Shown here: positions 29,814 through 38,671 of the stretch, piece by piece | Position numbering within the stretch: the stretch's first letter is position 1 | Layout of the letters: every line of letters begins with the position of its first letter | From: Planctomycetota bacterium | Lineage (GTDB): Bacteria > Planctomycetota > Planctomycetia > Pirellulales > Lacipirellulaceae | Assembly: GCA_013286045.1 (NCBI GenBank) | Contig: JABDGM010000001.1 | Coordinates: 1-64,000, forward strand | Length of the DNA: 64,000 nucleotides | Direction of reading: 5' to 3' | Notes under the pieces: generated by a model | Databases searched by the model: none | The model's input: the letters and a program-made list of their open reading frames with translations, nothing else | What the model was told of the DNA's origin: nothing | Position numbers and translations under genes: made by a program

Positions 29814-31034
29814 ATGGTGAATTATTCGGCAGATAGTGCTTCGAATTCCTCTGCAGCAGCTTGGCCTGCGGCATCGTCCGGCACGGCCGTCGATAAGCCA
29901 AAGAGCGGCCGTCTGTTATCGCTGGATGTCTTTCGCGGGGCGACGATTCTCGCCATGATCCTCGTGAACAACCCCGGCGAATGGGGCGAGGCGCATCAGT
30001 ATTGGCCGCTCGACCACGCACCGTGGCACGGCTGGACGCCGACTGATCTGATTTTTCCGTTCTTTCTGTTTATAGTCGGAACCGCGCTCGCGTACTCGCT
30101 GCGGAAGTATCGGGAGGGTGCGTACATCGCACCGATGGTATATTGGCGAATTTTTCGCCGCACGGCGCTGCTGATCTTCCTCGGTTGGATGCCGAGCTTG
30201 CTGTTGAAAACGATTCACGCTTTTCACGGGCAATCGTTCGACGTCAGCGACCTTCGGATCTTCGGCGTATTGGTGCGGATTGCGATTGTTTACTTTTGCG
30301 CGTCGCTCATCGTGCTCCACGTGCCGGTCCGCGGACAGGTGGCATTGAGCATCTTCATCTTGTTCGCCTATTGGGCAACACTCGCGTTTTTTCCCGATCC
30401 GCACGACTATTGGAACAACCTGTCGAACGACCACAATGTCACGGTGGTTGTCGATCGCGCGCTCGTCGGTGACAAACACATGTACCATGGCGATCCGCCT
30501 ACGGAGCCTGAAGGTTTTCTGAGCACGTTCCCGGCGATCGTCACATCTCTCATTGGATATTGGGTTGGTCTGTTCATTCAGCGGCGGGGCGTCAATTACG
30601 AAACTGTGACGAAGCTCGCAATTTATGGGTTGATGATCGCCGCGATCGGGCAGGGGTGGCACTTTGCCTTCCCCATCAACAAAAAGCTTTGGACGAGCAG
30701 TTTCGTGCTACTGACCGGCGGGCTGGCGATGGTCACGCTCGCGACGTGCCTACTGATATTCGACATCCGCGGCTGGCGGCGGCTGGCGCGGCCGTTCGAA
30801 GTTGTCGGCGTTAACGCGATCTTTGTGTTCGTTTGCTCAGGACTGCTCTCGATCGCGCTGAGTCGCAACAAGATCGGTGAACTGACGGTCCACGGCTGGC
30901 TGTATCACAACCTTGTTACGTCGTGGATTCATGATCCTAAACTGGCCTCACTTGGGATGGCGGTTTTGACCGTCGCGTTCTGGTGGTTCATGTGTTGGGT
31001 GATGGCGCGGCTCGGTTGGTCGATTCGGGTGTAA
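29814..31034 (+). CDS. HGSNAT-like membrane acyltransferase (DUF1624/DUF5009 type)
   Basis: 406 residues with about ten membrane segments. The opening RLLSLDVFRGATILAMILVN, then GWTPTDLIFPFFLFIVGTA and RRTALLIFLGWMPSLLL, match bacterial relatives of heparan-alpha-glucosaminide N-acetyltransferase, which move an acetyl group from cytoplasmic acetyl-CoA to a sugar amine across the membrane. Later parts (WTSSFVLLTGGLAMVTLA, PFEVVGVNAIFVFV) also fit. A likely role is acetylation of envelope sugars. A stable palindrome follows the stop. Confidence 0.85.
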   Translation: MVNYSADSASNSSAAAWPAASSGTAVDKPKSGRLLSLDVFRGATILAMILVNNPGEWGEAHQYWPLDHAPWHGWTPTDLIFPFFLFIVGTALAYSLRKYREGAYIAPMVYWRIFRRTALLIFLGWMPSLLLKTIHAFHGQSFDVSDLRIFGVLVRIAIVYFCASLIVLHVPVRGQVALSIFILFAYWATLAFFPDPHDYWNNLSNDHNVTVVVDRALVGDKHMYHGDPPTEPEGFLSTFPAIVTSLIGYWVGLFIQRRGVNYETVTKLAIYGLMIAAIGQGWHFAFPINKKLWTSSFVLLTGGLAMVTLATCLLIFDIRGWRRLARPFEVVGVNAIFVFVCSGLLSIALSRNKIGELTVHGWLYHNLVTSWIHDPKLASLGMAVLTVAFWWFMCWVMARLGWSIRV

Positions 31035-31054
31035 CGTTCGGGCAATTGCAATAT

Positions 31055-31084
31055 TTAGCCCCAGGCCGTTGGCCCGGGCGCTAA
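31055..31084 (+). repeat. TTAGC...GCTAA palindrome
   Basis: Hairpin with 13 pairs, one mismatch and one bulged C: 31055-31067 with 31071-31084, loop GTT. It has no T-run, so it looks like a dispersed intergenic palindrome rather than a classical terminator, though it may still protect or end the upstream transcript. The next gene starts 15 bases later. Confidence 0.6.
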
Positions 31085-31099
31085 TTACGAAAGTAGCGC

Positions 31100-31723
31100 A
31101 TGCCCACTAAGCGACTTGCTGAGATTGAATTCCAACCACCGAAGATCGGGATTCCCGCGGATGTTGCCGCGCTAATCGCAGACGCACAGCAACGAATCGA
31201 TACGCTCGACAATACGACGCGCATTGAAATTCCGGCATTTGTGCCCAGCAACTTCGAAGTCGCATATCGTGCCCTTGCAGAAATTCACGCGACTAACCTA
31301 GCCACAGGGCGGCGATTCATTGAGTGGGGTAGCGGCGTTGGAGTGGTCGCCTGCCTGGCGTCGTCGCTCGGATTCGACGCGGTCGGGATCGAAATTGAGC
31401 CCAAACTTGTCGCCATCGCACAAGAGATCGCGGCCGACCACGGAATCGAAGTGCAGTTTGCCTGTGGCAGCTTTGTGCCGGATGGCGTCGAGGCGCGCGT
31501 CGATTGGGTCGACGGCGTGGCCTGGCTCACGACGACGGGCGACGACGGGCACAAGGAACTCGACCTCGATCCCGACGACTTCGACGTGGTGTTCGCCTAT
31601 CCATGGCCTGGCGAGGAACAAGTGATATTCGATTTGTTCGCAGACACGGCGGCCGTGGGCTCGCTGATACTTACTTACCACGGCATCGACGGCGTCAAAC
31701 TGCAACGGAAGGTTCGCAGATAA
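31100..31723 (+). CDS. Class I SAM-dependent methyltransferase-like protein
   Basis: 207 residues. The core FIEWGSGVGVVACLASSLG followed by VGIEIEPKLVAIAQEIA is a Rossmann SAM-binding site (GSGVG, acidic residue after strand 2). After it come VQFACGSF and a DDFDVVFAYPWPGEEQ segment where the catalytic motif would be. The protein ends early after LILTYHGIDGVKLQRKV, so the C-terminal part of the fold is short. Substrate unknown. It follows the acyltransferase gene by 65 bp across a palindrome. Confidence 0.72.
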   Translation: MPTKRLAEIEFQPPKIGIPADVAALIADAQQRIDTLDNTTRIEIPAFVPSNFEVAYRALAEIHATNLATGRRFIEWGSGVGVVACLASSLGFDAVGIEIEPKLVAIAQEIAADHGIEVQFACGSFVPDGVEARVDWVDGVAWLTTTGDDGHKELDLDPDDFDVVFAYPWPGEEQVIFDLFADTAAVGSLILTYHGIDGVKLQRKVRR

Positions 31724-31728
31724 AAATG

Positions 31729-31888
31729 ACCACGGAGACACGGAGGGCACGGAGAAGATAAAGAGAAATGGATTTGTCGCTGCGCATTTGTCATTAGTAA
31801 TTAGTCATTTCTAGGATGATCACAAGATAAATTTCAAATCTGCAGCCGCCGTTTCTTCATCTCTCTGTGCCCTCCGTGTCCCCGTGGT
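31729..31888. repeat. 160-bp inverted-repeat element with heptamer core
   Basis: Terminal 27-bp arms (31729-31755 and 31862-31888) match 25 of 27 as inverted repeats; they are built from ACGGAG units (ACCACGGAGACACGGAGGGC). The interior carries four 7-mers of CATTTGT/CATTAGT type (31785-31812). It fills the gap between the methyltransferase and UbiD genes and has no ORF, so it resembles a miniature mobile or slippage-born element. Confidence 0.75.
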
Positions 31889-31900
31889 TAATATTCTTGT

Positions 31901-33709
31901 ATGGGCTATCGAACGCTTCGCGATTGCATTTCGGATTTGGAGAAGAATGGCCAGCTTCGTCGCGTAGATTCCGAAGTCGATGCGCATCTTGAAATTGCGG
32001 AAATCCAGCGGCGGGTTTGTGCTGCGGGGGGGCCTGCGTTGCTTTTCACGCGCGTGAAGGACTCTCGATTTCCCGTCACGAGCAATCTGTTTGGGACGAT
32101 TGAACGCGCGCGGTTTATGTTTCGCGATACGCTTGATCGAGTGCGGCGGTTGGTAGAGTTGAAGGTTGATCCAACCGCGTTCTTCCGACGGCCGCTAAGG
32201 TATGCGCGTGCGCCACTTAGCGCACTGGCAAGTGTGCCAAAGCTCGTCCATCGCGGCGACGTGATGGCGAACGAGTCCTCAATCTCGCAATTGCCGCAAC
32301 AAGTGAGTTGGCCGGAGGATGGTGGCGCGTTTATCACGCTGCCGCAAGTTTACACCGAAGATATCCGGCGGCCGGGCTGGCGGCACTCGAATTTGGGGAT
32401 GTACCGCATTCAGCTTTCTGGTGGCCAGTACGAGGCGAATCGTGAAATCGGGCTTCACTACCAAATCCAGCGCTCGATCGGCGTGCACCATGCCACGGCG
32501 ATTGAAGCGGGGCAACCGTTTCGTGTGAATGTGTTCATCGGGGGATCGCCGGCGATGATGCTCGCCGCGGTGATGCCGCTGCCCGAGGGGATGAGCGAGC
32601 TGACATTTGCCGGCGCGCTCGAGGGGCACCGCATCCGCATGATACGGCGCGACGGCGGGTTGCCGATTTACGCCGACGCGGATTTTTGCATTTGCGGTAC
32701 GGTCATTCCTAGCAAGTTGCTGCCTGAAGGTCCGTTCGGCGATCATCTCGGTTATTACAGCCTGCGACATGACTTCCCGGTGCTGCGGGTCGAGCACGTC
32801 TATCACCGACACAACGCCATCTGGCCGATCACGGTTGTTGGGCGACCGCCGCAGGAAGACACGGTGTTCGGTCAGCTGATCCACGAACTCACTGGACCTG
32901 TCATTCCGGGTGTTCTGCCCGGCATAAAAGCGGTTCATGCCGTTGATGCCGCGGGCGTTCACCCGCTGCTGTTGGCGATCGGCAGCGAACGCTACTGGCC
33001 GTTCGTTGAAACTCAACGGCCGCAGGAATTGCTAACGCAGGCGAATGCGATTCTTGGGCAGGGGCAACTGTCACTCGCCAAGTTTCTTCTGATCGCCAAT
33101 CATGCAGATGATCCTTCGCTCGACATCAACGACGTCGCCGCGTTCTTTAAACACATCTTGCAAAGAGCGGACTGGACGCGCGACCTGCATTTCCAAACTC
33201 AAACGACGATCGATACGCTCGACTATTCAGGCAGCGCGCTGAACGCCGGTTCGAAGGTTGTGATTGCTGCCGTGGGGCCGCCAAGATTTGAACTCGCCAC
33301 GAACTTACCCTCGGACCTGCGTCTTCCCGACGGCTTTCGAAATCCCCGCGTCGTGTTACCGGGCGTGCTCGCTGTGGAAGCGCCTCAGTTCCAGCATCCC
33401 CAATCCGCATTCCGAAATCCGAAATCCGAAATCCCTTTCCGCCTCGTCATCCTCGTCGACGACAGCCAATTTGTCGCTGAGTCGTTGCGCAACTTTTTGT
33501 GGGTGACATTTACGCGCACTAACCCTGCGGCAGACATTCACGGCTTCGATTCATTTATCGAAGACAAGCACTGGGGATGTCGCGCGCCCCTCATTCTTGA
33601 CGCCCGGCTCAAACCCCATCACGCGCCGCCGCTCATCGAAGATCCCGACGTATCGCGAAGGGTCGACGCGCTGGGCGCTCCCGGCGGTCCGCTGCATGGG
33701 ATCATCTAA
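31901..33709 (+). CDS. UbiD-family (prenyl-FMN) decarboxylase
   Basis: 602 residues. Typical UbiD landmarks: the N-terminal LRDCISDLEKNGQLRRV, the substrate region GMYRIQLSGGQYEANREIG with IGVHHATAIEAGQPF, and the EGPFGDHLGYYS motif (E276-S287) that contributes the acid/base pair around prenylated FMN. These enzymes decarboxylate aromatic or alpha,beta-unsaturated acids and need UbiX-made cofactor; no ubiX is in the window. The ATG lies 12 bases after an inverted-repeat element, with no clear ribosome-binding site. A heptamer repeat (33401-33435) encodes an NPKSEI-like insert near residues 499-512. The exact substrate is unknown. Confidence 0.9.
   Translation: MGYRTLRDCISDLEKNGQLRRVDSEVDAHLEIAEIQRRVCAAGGPALLFTRVKDSRFPVTSNLFGTIERARFMFRDTLDRVRRLVELKVDPTAFFRRPLRYARAPLSALASVPKLVHRGDVMANESSISQLPQQVSWPEDGGAFITLPQVYTEDIRRPGWRHSNLGMYRIQLSGGQYEANREIGLHYQIQRSIGVHHATAIEAGQPFRVNVFIGGSPAMMLAAVMPLPEGMSELTFAGALEGHRIRMIRRDGGLPIYADADFCICGTVIPSKLLPEGPFGDHLGYYSLRHDFPVLRVEHVYHRHNAIWPITVVGRPPQEDTVFGQLIHELTGPVIPGVLPGIKAVHAVDAAGVHPLLLAIGSERYWPFVETQRPQELLTQANAILGQGQLSLAKFLLIANHADDPSLDINDVAAFFKHILQRADWTRDLHFQTQTTIDTLDYSGSALNAGSKVVIAAVGPPRFELATNLPSDLRLPDGFRNPRVVLPGVLAVEAPQFQHPQSAFRNPKSEIPFRLVILVDDSQFVAESLRNFLWVTFTRTNPAADIHGFDSFIEDKHWGCRAPLILDARLKPHHAPPLIEDPDVSRRVDALGAPGGPLHGII
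33401..33435 (+). repeat. Heptamer tandem repeat inside the UbiD-family gene
   Basis: Five units: CAATCCG, CATTCCG, AAATCCG, AAATCCG, AAATCCC. The encoded peptide HPQSAFRNPKSEIP is nearly the same as that of the PKS repeat on its own coding strand, showing one repeat family in two unrelated genes. Confidence 0.88.
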
Positions 33710-33742
33710 GCACGCGGCGGCGAAGAGGTTCAGGTTGCGCAA

Positions 33743-34129
33743 ATGCCGCGAATGTCGTACACTCGCAGCATGGCGAATTGGCATGCACCCCTGGGTGTTT
33801 CTTTCCAGACGACCGACCACGTCCTCACGAGCGGCATGTGGTGGTGCGCCGTAATTTGGCTGGGTTTTTTCGGCGGCGCAGTGGGAAGTTTTCTCACAGT
33901 GGTGTGGGATCGACTCGGCACTGGCGAGGGGTTTGTTTTGCCTCGTTCGCGCTGCCCCGAATGCGATCGGCCCATTCGCTGGTACCACAACGTGCCGGTC
34001 ATAGGGTGGCTTTTACTCGGGGGCCGCTGCTACGATTGCGGCAGCCGAATCCCCTTCAAACACCCGCTGATCGAGCTGGCATTCGCGCTGTTGTTCATCG
34101 CAATCGGGTTGTCCACACCCTGGCTATGA
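33743..34129 (+). CDS. Stand-alone prepilin-peptidase N-terminal (methylase) domain protein
   Basis: 128 residues or fewer (ATGs also at 33752 and 33770). After one membrane segment (WLGFFGGAVGSFLTVVWDRL) it shows the zinc-type CPEC...CYDC pair (RCPECDRPIRWYHNVPVIG, GGRCYDCGSRIPFKHPLIE) that defines the cytoplasmic N-terminal domain of type IV prepilin peptidases. A final membrane segment follows and the protein ends. The aspartate-protease part (peptidase A24, with its GD and GxGD aspartates) is missing, so it cannot cleave prepilins alone. No pilin genes are nearby. It may pair with a separately encoded A24 domain. Confidence 0.82.
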   Translation: MPRMSYTRSMANWHAPLGVSFQTTDHVLTSGMWWCAVIWLGFFGGAVGSFLTVVWDRLGTGEGFVLPRSRCPECDRPIRWYHNVPVIGWLLLGGRCYDCGSRIPFKHPLIELAFALLFIAIGLSTPWL

Positions 34130-34157
34130 AACACGGCCTGCAAGGAACAGATATTCA

Positions 34158-35159
34158 ATGACGAAACGCGACCAACCAAAACCCGAAGCTCGCGCGAGCA
34201 CGGCTCCACCAACGACCAAAGACCCGACACGGAAAATTGGCCCTGGAGTTGAGTCGGAAGTGATCGAAGGCGATCGCGACAACACGGCGAAGCGGGCAGA
34301 ATCGCTGCAGACGCCGCCAATATCCGAAGCGGCGGCAGCGAATCGCCTCGCAATTTTGGCTTCGTCGAGTTACTTGCTCGCAGAGAACGACACCGACTTC
34401 ATCAAATGGACGGAGAATCGCCCGCTGCGGATGCAGTTGGAGCTACTTAAGACCGAAACGCTCCTTCGCGAACACCACATCGATTCGACGGTCGTCGTTT
34501 TTGGTGGCACGCAAATCATGCCGCGCGAGCAGGCCGAGGCCGTGCTGAGTGAGGCAACCGCCAACGCCCAAAAACATCCTGATGACCCTAAAGCGCAGCG
34601 GATGCTCGAGCGGGCAAAGCGAATCATGGCGAAGAGCCATTTTTACGACGAGGCGCGCGAATTCAGCCGCATCGTTTCTAGCGCGAAGCATTCAAACGGC
34701 CATTCTAAGTTCGTCGTCATGACCGGCGGCGGCCCGGGGGTGATGGAAGCGGCGAATCGCGGCGCGTTCGAAGTGGGCGCAAAAAGCGTCGGCCTTAACA
34801 TCGACTTGCCGCACGAACAGGAACCGAACCCGTACATCACACCGGATCTGTGCTTTCAATTCCACTACTTCGCGCTGCGAAAGTTTCACTTCGTATTGCG
34901 CGCGGCGGCGTTGGTCGTCTTCCCCGGCGGTTTCGGCACGCTCGATGAATTGTTCGATTGCCTATGTTTGCGACAGACGCGGCGGATGCAGCAAATTCCG
35001 ATCATTCTGTACGGCCGCGAATATTGGGATTCAGTGATAACTTTCAAGCAGCTGGCGGATGAAGGTGTAGTCGACGACGATGACTTAAAGCTCATCGATT
35101 ACGCGGAGTCGCCGCAGCAGGCTTGGGATATCATCTCGCAATTCCACGGGCTCGGTTGA
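34158..35159 (+). CDS. LOG family / TIGR00730 Rossmann-fold nucleotide-binding protein
   Basis: 333 residues. The core carries VVVFGGTQIMPREQAE, MTGGGPGVMEAANRGA and the signature PGGFGTLDELFD, typical of LOG-family proteins. Many are cytokinin-riboside-monophosphate phosphoribohydrolases or nucleotide 5'-monophosphate nucleosidases. The ~70-residue charged N-terminal extension and the helical insert (AKRIMAKSHFYDEAREFSRI) fit the larger TIGR00730-type proteins. Start chosen for AAGGA upstream. Substrate (AMP or another nucleotide) not determinable. Confidence 0.9.
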   Translation: MTKRDQPKPEARASTAPPTTKDPTRKIGPGVESEVIEGDRDNTAKRAESLQTPPISEAAAANRLAILASSSYLLAENDTDFIKWTENRPLRMQLELLKTETLLREHHIDSTVVVFGGTQIMPREQAEAVLSEATANAQKHPDDPKAQRMLERAKRIMAKSHFYDEAREFSRIVSSAKHSNGHSKFVVMTGGGPGVMEAANRGAFEVGAKSVGLNIDLPHEQEPNPYITPDLCFQFHYFALRKFHFVLRAAALVVFPGGFGTLDELFDCLCLRQTRRMQQIPIILYGREYWDSVITFKQLADEGVVDDDDLKLIDYAESPQQAWDIISQFHGLG

Positions 35160-35202
35160 GACAAACGTAACGTAGCGATACCGCGCAACGTAAGACCAAA
35201 CG

Positions 35203-35952
35203 ATGAATGACCCATCCCACCAACAAGTTGCGTTGGTAACCGGCGGCGCGGTCCGCGTTGGCGCGACGATCGTGAGAACGCTTGCTGCACGTGGCTACCG
35301 TGTCGCGATCCACGCAAATACGTCACTCGATCGCGCGCAGGCGTTGGTGCGCGAGTTGGCCGATGCCGGTCACGACTCCATCGCGTTCGGAGCAGACTTG
35401 CGAGATGAGGACGCGACGCGAGCGATGATCGACCGAGCTCGCCGGCATTTTGGCTCACTGGATGCCCTCGTAAATAGCGCCGCAATCTGGTCGCCGACGC
35501 CGCTCGCGACCACGATGGCGGATGACGTTCGCCGCTTCTTTGAAATCAATGCCTTGAGCCCATTCGTCTGTTGCCAACATGCTGGCGAGATCATGATGGA
35601 ACAAGAGCAGGGCGGGGCGATTGTGAACATCGGTGATTGGGCGGTTGAGCGGCCTTACCGCAATCATGCCGCTTATTTCGCCTCCAAAGGAACGATTCCG
35701 ACCGTAACGCGAGTATTTGCGGTCGAGCTGGCGCCAAAAGTCCGCGTCAACGCAGTGCTGCCCGGGCCGGTTGCGCTGCCGGACTCTCTTTCAGAGGCCG
35801 AACGGAGCCGAGCTGTGGCAGGCACACTGCTCCAACGCGCCGGCAGGCCGCAAAATGTGGCAGACGCTGTTTTGGCTTTACTTGAAAACGACTTCATCAC
35901 CGGTGTTTGCTTACCAGTTGACGGCGGTCGCACAATCGGTGAAACGAGCTAA
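35203..35952 (+). CDS. Short-chain dehydrogenase, pteridine-reductase/FolM-like
   Basis: 249 residues. NADPH-binding TGGAVRVG near the start, VNSAAIWSPTPL (the NNAG-like motif), and YFASKG with the catalytic Tyr and Lys. Where most SDRs have the catalytic Ser, the strand reads IVNIGDWAVERPY, with Asp. An Asp at this position is known from pteridine reductase PTR1 and FolM, together with TGGAxRxG. I therefore favour a pterin (dihydromonapterin or dihydrofolate) reductase-like role over a generic SDR. C-terminal LPVDGGRTIG is usual for the family. Confidence 0.85.
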   Translation: MNDPSHQQVALVTGGAVRVGATIVRTLAARGYRVAIHANTSLDRAQALVRELADAGHDSIAFGADLRDEDATRAMIDRARRHFGSLDALVNSAAIWSPTPLATTMADDVRRFFEINALSPFVCCQHAGEIMMEQEQGGAIVNIGDWAVERPYRNHAAYFASKGTIPTVTRVFAVELAPKVRVNAVLPGPVALPDSLSEAERSRAVAGTLLQRAGRPQNVADAVLALLENDFITGVCLPVDGGRTIGETS

Positions 35953-36003
35953 CTCGTTCCTTGCCTTGCGCCGGGCAAGCGCCCCGAGCAGTCCCCTCCG
36001 CTC

Positions 36004-37434
36004 CTACATGTCGTAATACAGGCAGAACTCGTATGGATGTGGTCGCAGCGCCATCGCGTCCACTTCGTTCTTTTGCTTGTAGCTGATCCACGTGTTGATA
36101 ACGTCCTCGGTGAACACATCGCCCCGAAGCAGGAACTCGTGGTCCTTTTCGAGGGCCGCCAGCGCTTCGCCGAGCGAACCCGGTGTCTTCGGCACTTCGG
36201 CGAGTTCTTCGGGAGCGAGGTCGTAGATGTCTTTATCCAGCGGTTCGCCTGGATGGATCTTATTCTGGATTCCATCGAGCGCGGCCATCATGACTGTGGC
36301 GAATGCGAGGTACGGGTTCGAGCTAGGGTCGGGGCACCGGAACTCGACTCGCTTCGCCTTCGGGCTCGGGCTGTACATCGGGATGCGGCATGAAGCCGAG
36401 CGATTGCGTTGCGAGTAAGCCAAGTTTACCGGTGCTTCATAACCCGGTACCAAGCGCTTGTAGCTGTTGGTCGTCGGGTTGGTGAAAGCCAGAATGGCGG
36501 GAGCGTGCTTCAATAAGCCTCCGATGGCGAACAGGCCCATCTCACTTAGACCCGCGTAACCGTTGCCTGCGAACAACGGTTGGCCGCCTTTCCAAAGTGA
36601 GATGTGCGTGTGCATGCCTGAGCCGTTATCGCTAAAGAGCGGCTTGGGCATAAACGTGACCGTTTTGTTGTACTTCTTGGCGACGTTCTTGATGATGTAC
36701 TTGTAGAGGCACATCTTGTCGCCCATTTTTACGAGCTCGTCAAAGCGAAGATCGATTTCGCTTTGGCCTGCGGTCGCAACCTCGTGGTGCTGAGCTTCGA
36801 CATCTAACCCGCACTCGATCATCGTGACCATCATCTCGTTGCGGATGTCCATCAAGGCGTCGGCCGGCGGCACTGGGAAGTAGCCTTCCTTGTGGCGAAG
36901 TTTGTAGCCGAGGTTGGTTTTGCCCTCCAAGGTATAATCGCGGCCCCGATTCCATTGGGCTTCTTCGCTATCGATGTAGAAGTAGCCAGCGTTCGGAGTT
37001 TGGTCGAAGCGGATGTCATCGAAGATGAAGAATTCGGCCTCAGGACCGATGAAGCAGGTATCGGCAACACCCGTGCTCTTGAGGTAATTCACCGCCTTGC
37101 GCGCTACGTTGCGAGGATCGCGTGTGTAGTCCTCGCGGGTGATCGGATCCTGCACGTTGCAGATGAGACACAGCGTCGGGATTTGGGTAAACGGGTCGAC
37201 GAACGCCGTATCAGCCTGCGGAAGCAGGAGCATGTCGCTTTCGTTGATCGCTTGCCAACCGCGGATGCTCGAGCCGTCGAAGCCCAGCCCCTCTTCGAAG
37301 ACCTCTTCGTCAAGCTTGGAAACCGGAATTGTGAAATGCTGCCAGATGCCAGGGAAATCCATGAATCGCATGTCGACCGCTTTAATATCGCGTTCGCGGC
37401 ACATCGCCAGAACCGTTTGAGGGGTCATCGCCAT
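36004..37434 (-). CDS. glnA: Glutamine synthetase type I
   Basis: 476 residues, a full-length GSI. Key parts: [13 protein letters not shown] (beta-grasp), [23 protein letters not shown], the ATP/substrate region [22 protein letters not shown] and [12 protein letters not shown]. Tyr in [10 protein letters not shown] corresponds to the adenylylation site of GSI-beta enzymes, so control by an adenylyltransferase is plausible. The enzyme joins ammonia to glutamate using ATP in the cytoplasm. GGAG lies 10 bases before the first ATG (37434). An 8-bp palindrome ~57 bp upstream may be an operator. Confidence 0.96.
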   Translation of the reverse strand: MAMTPQTVLAMCRERDIKAVDMRFMDFPGIWQHFTIPVSKLDEEVFEEGLGFDGSSIRGWQAINESDMLLLPQADTAFVDPFTQIPTLCLICNVQDPITREDYTRDPRNVARKAVNYLKSTGVADTCFIGPEAEFFIFDDIRFDQTPNAGYFYIDSEEAQWNRGRDYTLEGKTNLGYKLRHKEGYFPVPPADALMDIRNEMMVTMIECGLDVEAQHHEVATAGQSEIDLRFDELVKMGDKMCLYKYIIKNVAKKYNKTVTFMPKPLFSDNGSGMHTHISLWKGGQPLFAGNGYAGLSEMGLFAIGGLLKHAPAILAFTNPTTNSYKRLVPGYEAPVNLAYSQRNRSASCRIPMYSPSPKAKRVEFRCPDPSSNPYLAFATVMMAALDGIQNKIHPGEPLDKDIYDLAPEELAEVPKTPGSLGEALAALEKDHEFLLRGDVFTEDVINTWISYKQKNEVDAMALRPHPYEFCLYYDM

Positions 37435-37490
37435 GATCCGGTGTCTCCCAATGACTGGTTGGTGGTGGGACGGTGGCTATCGTCAGTGAA

Positions 37491-37513
37491 CCCAATTGAT
37501 GTTCGCAATTGGG
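37491..37513. promoter_or_regulatory. Palindrome upstream of glnA, possible operator
   Basis: CCCAATTG (37491-37498) and CAATTGGG (37506-37513) form a perfect 8-bp inverted repeat with a 7-base spacer, in the 382-bp divergent region between glnA and the next plus-strand gene. The regulator is unknown; the rest of this region shows no gene. Confidence 0.35.
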
Positions 37514-37816
37514 TCGACCACAAACGTTTCGTTCGGCCGTCCTGAATTGGCCATGATACCGAATCGATTTCGCGTTGGAAACGACTTGCTCGGTGCTCGC
37601 CCGAAATCCAAAACGGGACATGTTTAACGTCGCTTACCAGCGACCAACACCGACGGACCTTGGGCGGCCAACCGGTTCGGGTGCGCGATTCATCCGAGGC
37701 CACGATTTCAACGGTTTTGTGCCTGCGCTAATTTTGCATAGCCGCGGAGCCTTTATTCATAGAGGACGGTGTGCGACTAGGGTCGAAGGAATCTTTTTTT
37801 GGGGAAGGATCATTCC

Positions 37817-38488
37817 ATGAACACGCATCCATGCAAAATGCGTTCAATCGCGGGCGTTTGTTTCGCAGTTCTCGCGTCGACCGCATATCCGCAGCAGACC
37901 GGGAACCTTGTCTATGTGCCAAATCTAAGTTCCTTCCCGACCATTACGGTGTGCCCGCCAGCTGGCACAATTTCCACTCCACCAATGAGCAGAACTTCCG
38001 TTTTAGTCACCCCGGCCGTTGCGTCCGTTTCTACTACGAATCCCGGGGCTCGAGCGCCGGCCTCTACCCGGGTGGCTCCGACTCAAAAAACGTCAAGTTG
38101 GACAAGTATTCGTCCCAATCAGGCGCCTCCGCGGTTGCCTGTGGTGGCGCTTACCAATTCGCCGCTGACCAGGACATCGACCGGGCGCTCGGCCGTTTCG
38201 ACTGCCGATCTCGTGGGGACCTGGCGGGCAATTGCCCGCGGCCGCGACGGTGAATTGGCCACCGTCGACCTGCTATTCGACAAAGGCGGATGGGCCACCC
38301 TAACGCTTTCCGACACAAACGACCAGCGATCGAATGTGCAGCAGCGCGTCGCGATACAGGGTGACCAACTGAAATTAGGCGACGCCGGCGGCAATCAGTC
38401 ACTAGGCAGCCTAGTTGAAGTCACCGACCGGCAAATGGTAATCGAGCGAGATGGCGGAACAATCACGTTCGTTCGACCTTGGAACTAG
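37817..38488 (+). CDS. Small exported protein with lipocalin-like C-terminal domain
   Basis: 223 residues from the ATG at 37817, which has AAGGA 7 bases upstream and yields a signal peptide (MRSIAGVCFAVLASTAYP within the first 25 residues). A Ser/Thr/Pro-rich linker follows (~35-125). The C-terminal ~85 residues form a small beta-rich domain (ADLVGTWRAIARGRDGELA, then DLLFDKGGWATLTLSD and MVIERDGGTITFVRPW), resembling lipocalin-like 'GTW' domains of planctomycete proteins of unknown role. A strong terminator follows, so it is probably monocistronic. Confidence 0.7.
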   Translation: MNTHPCKMRSIAGVCFAVLASTAYPQQTGNLVYVPNLSSFPTITVCPPAGTISTPPMSRTSVLVTPAVASVSTTNPGARAPASTRVAPTQKTSSWTSIRPNQAPPRLPVVALTNSPLTRTSTGRSAVSTADLVGTWRAIARGRDGELATVDLLFDKGGWATLTLSDTNDQRSNVQQRVAIQGDQLKLGDAGGNQSLGSLVEVTDRQMVIERDGGTITFVRPWN

Positions 38489-38516
38489 CGTAGAAGATCC
38501 ATTCGGATGGGTGCAC

Positions 38517-38547
38517 AAAAGCCCCGGTCATTGACCGGGGCTTTTTT
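38517..38547 (+). terminator. Rho-independent terminator
   Basis: GCCCCGGTC (38521-38529) pairs with GACCGGGGC (38533-38541), extended by AAAA/TTTT; loop of 3 bases, then six Ts (38542-38547). It closes the small exported-protein gene. Confidence 0.92.
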
Positions 38548-38671
38548 CGTTCGTGGATGCTCGTTCTGGTTGAGAAAAAAATTGGCGGGGTTGGGCATCG
38601 TCCGTTGATTTCCCTTTGGATAGCGATTTACACACTAAAAGACCCAATTCGATATGCAAGGGGAGATTACC

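Noticed and set aside
37771-38253. Plus-strand frame overlapping the small exported-protein gene
   Set aside because: The overlapping frame from 37817 has a good ribosome-binding site, signal peptide and domain; this one has none.
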